Of a stretch of DNA of 11,868 nt, positions 8,283 through 11,868 are shown piece by piece (positions within the stretch are counted from its first letter, which is position 1; the number at the start of each line of letters is the position of its first letter). Source of the stretch: Cytidiella melzeri (Eukaryota; Basidiomycota; Agaricomycetes; Polyporales; Irpicaceae); assembly GCA_022592445.1 (NCBI GenBank), contig JABYQR010000691.1, positions 1-11,868 on the forward strand. Direction: 5' to 3'. The translations under genes were made by a program, and so were the position numbers. The notes under the pieces were generated by a model that made no database searches, had not been told where the DNA came from, and saw only the letters and a list, made by a program, of their open reading frames with translations.

Positions 8283-8452
8283 AATGTATGGGCTGACAAG
8301 CCTCATTTTACTCGGTGACAACTTCTTGAAAAGGATTTAATGTGTGAAAACAACTCTGACAAGAGTTCAATGTGTGAAAAGTGGTGTTTCTCTTCTTCTT
8401 ATACTAGAAATAGTATTTCGCTTATCCTTTGCTAACTAAGAAATTAGAAGCA
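8283..8452 (+). other. ORF0-gag spacer of E2 with three tetraloop hairpins
   Basis: Hairpin 1 (8280-8310): outer stem TAAAATG/CATTTTA, inner stem GGCT/AGCC, loop GACA; the ORF0 stop codon is part of the outer stem. Hairpin 2 (8352-8367): AACTCT/AGAGTT with loop GACA. Hairpin 3 (8401-8416): ATACTA/TAGTAT with loop GAAA. AATGTGTGAAAA is repeated at 8339 and 8369. GCTAAC, an excellent branch-like site, followed by TTAG lies 15-25 bases before the gag ATG, so a splice acceptor for gag is possible. Confidence 0.5.
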
Positions 8453-9201
8453 ATGGCCACTCAATCTAACGCCGGATCCAGCACTGCCCCCGCTGCTGCG
8501 CCAACCTCACCCACTCTGTTCCTTTTGGCAAAATTACACCAATTGTTTACAACCCTTCTGTTGAGAACTTTGAACAGCATATCTTCCACAACCTCAACAT
8601 GGCCCAAGGGCCTTTACTCGCACAGTTGAGGGCGAAGCAACTACTACCATCGTTCACAACATGATGAATCAGATGGTTCTTATCTGGAACAACCAGCTGT
8701 CACTCCTGGAGGATAATCTCCAGGAATATGTGGATAAGGTCGCTCAAGACCTATATTTGCAGTCTGCTGCTGACACGCAAGTCCAGCGGATGGACACTGA
8801 CCTGGATATGGTCAACATAACGATCACAAACGTGGTCAACCAGATTAATCAGCTTCCCTTGTCTCAAGGACAAGGAGGATCCTCGCGCCAGCCTAAGATT
8901 GGCGAACCCCCGGAGTTCAATGGTACCAATGGCAAGGTCAAGTTCAACGAGTGGTTGAACAAGATCTCTCTGTGGCTTGTCCACGAGAACGTTGCTACAG
9001 ACAGGCAACGTATTGCCGTTGCGATGAACCGGCTCTCAGGCGCGGCGGCTCAATACATGGAGCCGTGGATCAAGAAGCTGACGAAGGTCAGACAATCGGA
9101 ACGTGGAAGAGTTCGAGAACGAGCTCAAGGTACAATACGGGCAACGGCACGACAAGGAAGGTGCTTGAAAGGAGCTCAATGCCTTGTTCAACAATGCAGA
9201 T
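8453..9201 (+). pseudogene. gag: gag of E2, broken and truncated by E3
   Basis: Start ATG 8453, followed by an A/S/T/P-rich N-terminus (MATQSNAGSSTAPAAAPTSP). The Gag domain is recognisable by PPEFNGTNGK (near 8910), RIAVAMNRLSGAAAQYMEPW (near 9010) and FENELKVQYGQRHDKEGA (near 9112). The frame is lost by single-base deletions near 8495-8506, near 8605-8625, near 9084 (AAGGG reduced to AAGG) and near 9106 (TGGGA to TGGA). TGA 9166-9168 stands where Arg (CGA) is likely. The sequence ends at 9201, where the E3 LTR begins. It belongs to a different Gag group from E1 and E3 and has no visible zinc knuckle before the truncation. Confidence 0.82.
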
Positions 9202-9640
9202 TGACATGGATAGTCCAACAGAGACCGGATTTTCTGTCATGGATGGCCCTGACTAGCCCTTAATTTTCGCAATTTACCTCTTGTTTTTATCTGTAAAACT
9301 CCGGGCTACAACCTAGTTTCAATTCTCTCTGCATAAACTCCTTTGCACGTCTATTAAGTGCCCGTATCACGTGGCTTAGACGCTCCACACGGTCACATTA
9401 CTTGCTACTACGTCACACTGGCATGTGACTTAGCTTAAGTAAGCCCACATGGCTCCAGGCACATGGCTCAGCCCATAGCTAGGGTTTGATGTCATAAATG
9501 ACGTCCACATGGACTCCTTATTGTTCTTTCCCTATTGTTCTCTTTATGGAAGGATGTTCTCACAGGTGTGGGAATGGAATACAATAGTTGGTCCCTTTTA
9601 GATAGATTCTCTCACGGGTAGAGTTCTTGGCAAGGTCTAG

Positions 9641-9654
9641 ACAATAGCTATTGT
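9641..9654. promoter_or_regulatory. ACAATAGCTATTGT palindrome in the E3 LTR
   Basis: A perfect 14-base palindrome made of two facing copies of the CTATTGT word that is tandemly arrayed in the E1 LTR. It lies about 90 bases upstream of the TATA box. A dimeric transcription factor site is plausible but not shown. Confidence 0.4.
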
Positions 9655-9743
9655 TCTCCTTTAGGTAGTCCTTTTGTTCTTCGTTCACACGGCTTCTTGC
9701 AAAGCCTGCCCTCAACATGGTCTGTGCGCAGGTCCCTGAAGTC

Positions 9744-9787
9744 TATATATACTGCTACATGTACGCTCCTAGCCCCCATCTCGACCT
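9744..9787 (+). promoter_or_regulatory. E3 TATA box and self-priming RNA 5' end
   Basis: TATATATA at 9744-9751; 34 bases from its start, at 9778, begins ATCTCGACCT, the exact reverse complement of the primer-binding site at 9993-10002. The spacing equals that in E1 and E2 to the base. Confidence 0.8.
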
Positions 9788-9807
9788 CTTGGTCTTTACT
9801 GGGCTAG

Positions 9808-9874
9808 GTAAGCAAACCCCTCTGTACTACATAGCTGGTAGTACCCAATACTAACTTGGTCTTTACTGGGCTAG
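9808..9874 (+). other. Putative 67-nt intron inside the E3 LTR, bounded by direct repeats
   Basis: CTAG|GTAAGC opens it, TACTAAC (9849-9855) is a perfect branch site, and it closes with CTAG 19-20 bases later. A 20-base sequence at 9788-9807 is repeated exactly at 9855-9874, so the first copy ends at the donor and the second at the acceptor; splicing would remove exactly one repeat unit. Since the element still carries it, genomic RNA must be unspliced here. Confidence 0.6.
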
Positions 9875-9992
9875 ATATCTGTATAAGGTTTATAGCTGGT
9901 GAGAGCATTGTGCTATACGCCTGCCACCACCTCGTCGTCGTCTTCCACTCCGTGTCCCTAGTTGTTACGTCGAGCTCCGTCTCCGTGACATT

Positions 9993-10002
9993 AGGTCGAG
10001 AT
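9993..10002 (+). promoter_or_regulatory. E3 primer-binding site (self-priming)
   Basis: AGGTCGAGAT begins two bases (TT) after the LTR end, the same TT gap as in E2, and pairs perfectly over 10 bases with the predicted RNA 5' end at 9778-9787. Confidence 0.78.
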
Positions 10003-10062
10003 CGTTGTGTAAACCCTGGGTCCCCACTCCCACCGTTTTAAAAGTTTATTCCTGTTTGACGA

Positions 10063-10135
10063 GTACGTCTCCGGTCTCTTCATACCGTTGAGCTACGCTT
10101 ACGTCGTCCGTTTTCACCCCCTACGCGTTGTTTAG
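10063..10135 (+). other. Putative 73-nt intron whose removal creates the ORF0 start codon
   Basis: Donor GACGA|GTACGT, branch-like CTTAC (10098-10102), pyrimidine-rich stretch, acceptor GTTTAG|TGCC. Joining the final A of the upstream exon (10062) to TG at 10136 makes ATG in frame with ORF0, with A at position -3. Unspliced, the ORF0 frame reads GTG here and has no ATG anywhere. The leader 9778-10135 contains no ATG at all. Confidence 0.65.
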
Positions 10136-10863
10136 TGCCTAAAGACACGCGTCCCCGTTTCACAAAGAACCTCCCCACAACTGAGCCTCAGCTCAAGAGG
10201 TGTCTTCCTCCATCCTTCCTCGATGCTCTCGCTGACAAGCGTAAGAGTGGTCAACCTCATCGCTGGTCTGACAAAGACCTAGTCAACGTCGCCAAGTACG
10301 TATCCAAAAAGCCGCCTGTCAAAGGCATCACCATCACTGTCCCCTCTTACGAGGAAAATCAACAACTTCGCGCTTCTGCCCGAGCCTACGGAGAACGCGT
10401 AGCAGAAGAACGTGCTCGCACACTAGCCGAGCAACAAACCCACAAGCCAACTCTTGCTGAGAGGCTTGCCAAACTTCCCCCGCCCACTCCGGCTCCCGCT
10501 GCACCAAAGCCGGTGTTGATCGACTTCAAGAAGTTGTCACCGGTTGATCTTGTAGGCATCTTCAAGCCAAAACTTACCGCCGTCCGCACTCGCTTGCAAG
10601 CTCTCACAGAGCTTGAAGAACTCCTGAACCGCGCCAACCCCGACCACCGTCGCGCCCTACTTCACCTCGTCAACAAGGTCAATCGTTTCCTCAACCGAGT
10701 TGACGATCTTGCACCCATCACAGCAGACCGCGAGTGGCAGCTCCTAGACTGGGGTTGCAAAGCAATTGGGAAGGTTTCTTTCAAGCAGCTTCGTAAAAAC
10801 TACGATAGAGTTCTAGCACAACTTGACGTAGTCAATAACGATAGCTACTTCGAGTGGATCTAG
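10136..10863 (+). CDS. ORF0 of E3, intact pre-gag protein of unknown function
   Basis: 242 residues if the start codon is completed by splicing from base 10062; stop TAG 10861-10863. The frame is open upstream to 10060 but without ATG, and no Met codon occurs inside, so an unspliced ATG start is impossible. The N-terminus is basic (PKDTRPRFTK), followed by a K/R/D stretch (DKRKSGQPHRWSDKD) that may match KFKDAGKPRQLKYPDNK of E2. Then come an A/E/R-rich helix (~80-100), a proline hinge (LPPPTPAPAAPKP) and a helical C-terminal domain with EWQLLDWG from residue 200 and KAIGKVSF. It resembles E1 ORF0 more than E2 ORF0. The function is unknown. Gag follows after 70 bases. Confidence 0.78.
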
Positions 10864-10933
10864 ACAGTCCAAAGTTTTTACCACGTCTTGTAAATAATTG
10901 TATACATTTCTACGCCTCATCACAGCACAAGAC
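10864..10933 (+). other. ORF0-gag spacer of E3
   Basis: 70 bases. GTCTTGT (10885-10891) can pair with ACAAGAC (10927-10933), whose last base touches the gag ATG, giving a seven-base stem around a 35-base loop. ATCACAG at 10919-10925 is a possible splice acceptor nine bases before the ATG. How gag is reached by ribosomes behind ORF0 is not evident: reinitiation, alternative splicing and structure-aided entry are all possible. Confidence 0.4.
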
Positions 10934-11868
10934 ATGGACCAGAATCAACAGCCCGCTGCCCCTGCTGCTCCAGCTGCCCCAGTTGCCAATCTGAGCCAGC
11001 AAGACGTCCTAAATATATTGGGCGTTCTGTCACAAAGGATGATTGACCTCACCAATCAAGTGGCTGCCTTGGCAGCTGTTCAGGCACCAGCCGTCGCTGC
11101 GGCCACGCACACGTCCCGAGAACGGAGTATTGTCGAGAAGCCCGTCTCTTTTAAAGGAAAAACGTCGTCGGAAGCAAGACTTTTCCGGCATGCTTTCATC
11201 GTCTGGGCTCAGAACCAGGGCAAGGCGTTTTTCCAACAGGACGCGCAAGGCCAGGTCCGAGTGGACAACAATGGCGCGAGGATCTTTGATCCTCACAAGC
11301 TCATCACCAGTGCTCTGTCGTTCATGCAAGACGACGCCGCCGACTGGGCTCGCCCTCATATTGAGGAGCTAGCCAACAGCAAACCAGCTTTTGGCAACAG
11401 CTGGGACACCTTCATCGAGGCTTTCAAAGCCAAATTCGAACCCATTGACGCTGTCATGGAGGCAAAGACAAAGATTGCCAACATGAAGCAGGGTAATAAA
11501 ACCTTCGCCGCTCATATCTCGGAGTTTGAGACTTGGGCCCCTCGCACTGGCTGGAGCCAGCAGGACCTCTTCGATCGCCTCAAGTCAAGCTTGAGCACCG
11601 AGTACTTGCAGCGTGTCTCGTACTTCCAAACTCGCGCAGCCACGTACGACGCACTCAAAGATCAGTGCAAGGCGGTCGATGCCCAGCTTGCCGACCTTCG
11701 CAATAGCACAGGCAAGGTTATGGTGGACAGTTCGTCGGGACACGGCAAGTCCCACCAACAAGCGTTCCGTGATCCCAACGCTATGGAGATCGACGCCTCT
11801 CGCTTCTCCGCCTCGTTTGACGCCCTCTTTGCTGGACTAGGAAAGCAGGAGATCTTCCAGAAATGGAA
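10934..11868 (+). CDS. gag: gag of E3, N-terminal 311 codons, open to window end
   Basis: Start ATG 10934 (GACATGG context). An A/P-rich N-terminus (MDQNQQPAAPAAPAAPVANL) is followed by a short helix (LSQQDVLNILGVLSQRM). The retrotransposon Gag domain spans about residues 70-250: EKPVSFKGKTSSEARLF, ITSALSFMQDDAADWARPH, FIEAFKAKFEPIDAVMEAK, FAAHISEFETW. Near residue 285 is NAMEIDASRF, matching the E1 segment that precedes its zinc knuckles, so knuckles should follow beyond the window. There is no stop or frame break. Gag would assemble the cytoplasmic particle and bind element RNA. It is close to the E1 Gag and unlike the E2 Gag. Confidence 0.88.
   Translation, partial: MDQNQQPAAPAAPAAPVANLSQQDVLNILGVLSQRMIDLTNQVAALAAVQAPAVAAATHTSRERSIVEKPVSFKGKTSSEARLFRHAFIVWAQNQGKAFFQQDAQGQVRVDNNGARIFDPHKLITSALSFMQDDAADWARPHIEELANSKPAFGNSWDTFIEAFKAKFEPIDAVMEAKTKIANMKQGNKTFAAHISEFETWAPRTGWSQQDLFDRLKSSLSTEYLQRVSYFQTRAATYDALKDQCKAVDAQLADLRNSTGKVMVDSSSGHGKSHQQAFRDPNAMEIDASRFSASFDALFAGLGKQEIFQKW

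Larger units (their letters stand above)
6200..9201 (+). mobile_element. E2: Ty3/gypsy-like element, 5' half, interrupted by E3
   Basis: 5' LTR, primer-binding site, leader, ORF0 and part of gag are present; the rest should resume after E3 outside the window. Its LTR and Gag differ clearly from those of E1 and E3, so it belongs to a separate family that shares the ORF0-gag layout and self-priming. Predicted target duplications are GTAGG (6195-6199) for E2 and CAGAT (9197-9201) for E3. Confidence 0.8.
9202..9990 (+). repeat. 5' LTR of E3 (789 bp)
   Basis: It starts TGACATGGAT, identical to E1 for 32 bases, and ends CTCCGTGACA, two bases before the primer-binding site. U3 holds CACGTG (9368-9373), a doubled CACATGGCTC (near 9446-9470), a few CTATTGTT copies, and a TATA box at 9744-9751. 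From 9778 on there is no ATG within the LTR. Confidence 0.87.
9202..11868 (+). mobile_element. E3: possibly intact Ty3/gypsy element, 5' part
   Basis: 5' LTR, self-priming site, ORF0 and the first 311 codons of gag, all undamaged. Gag, LTR start and self-priming segment are closest to E1, so E3 is very likely of the same clade and should encode a chromodomain Pol beyond the window. It is the youngest insertion here, since it splits E2, and a candidate for a recently active copy. Confidence 0.85.

Noticed and set aside
7011..10025. TGGGTCCCC at 7011 and 10017 as tRNA primer-binding sites
   Set aside because: They lie 86 and 26 bases after the LTR ends, and the self-complementary sites directly after the LTRs explain priming much better.
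10135..10137. GTG as a true start codon for ORF0 of E3
   Set aside because: GTG starts are not expected in fungal nuclear genes, and the split-ATG intron gives a full explanation; a simple ATG to GTG mutation remains the alternative.
1..11868. Host genes, tRNA or rRNA genes
   Set aside because: Everything with coding signal is assigned to retroelements; no cloverleaf or rRNA-like sequence was noticed.

Overview
The window is wall-to-wall retrotransposon DNA from a filamentous fungus, most likely a basidiomycete. Supporting this are chromodomain-bearing Ty3/gypsy elements of the Tf1/sushi type, short GT-AG introns with CTNAY/TACTAAC branch sites, and no host gene, tRNA or rRNA that I can recognise. 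The organism is inferred; I cannot name a species from the sequence.

Layout. Four insertions are nested. X (5983-6199) is a sliver of an old LTR. Element E1 (before base 1 to 5982) abuts its left edge and E2 (from 6200) its right edge. E3 (9202 to beyond the window end) interrupts the gag of E2. E1 has the tail of a pre-gag ORF (1-242), a decayed gag (474-1742), a decayed pol (1672-5234) with protease, reverse transcriptase, RNase H, an integrase that has lost its core and a chromodomain, then a polypurine tract and a 3' LTR (5255-5982). E2 has a 5' LTR (6200-6924), a long leader, an intact pre-gag ORF (7503-8282) and a broken, truncated gag (8453-9201). E3 has a 5' LTR (9202-9990), a short leader, an intact pre-gag ORF (10136-10863) and an open gag that runs off the window (10934-11868).

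Main observation. All three elements carry, immediately before gag, an extra ORF (called ORF0 here) whose C-terminal ~45 residues are clearly related between elements (EW-[QR]-[LM]-L ... K-[AS]-[IL]-G-x-[IV]-S-F). I do not recognise the family, and I know of no standard gene at this place in fungal Ty3/gypsy elements. It is open in all three elements although E1 and E2 are otherwise heavily damaged.

Expression logic read from the sequence. Each LTR has a TATATATA box with a predicted RNA 5' end exactly 34 nt downstream. In E2 (12 nt) and E3 (10 nt) that 5' end is perfectly complementary to a site 2-3 nt after the LTR, which is the self-priming arrangement known from Tf1. In E3 a consensus 73-nt intron (10063-10135) would create the ORF0 start codon across the splice junction; the 358-nt leader contains no other ATG. 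In E2 a possible intron (6901-7497) would remove both the primer-binding site and all upstream ATGs. Together this suggests that unspliced RNA serves as genome and spliced RNA as ORF0 message. This is inference and needs RNA data.
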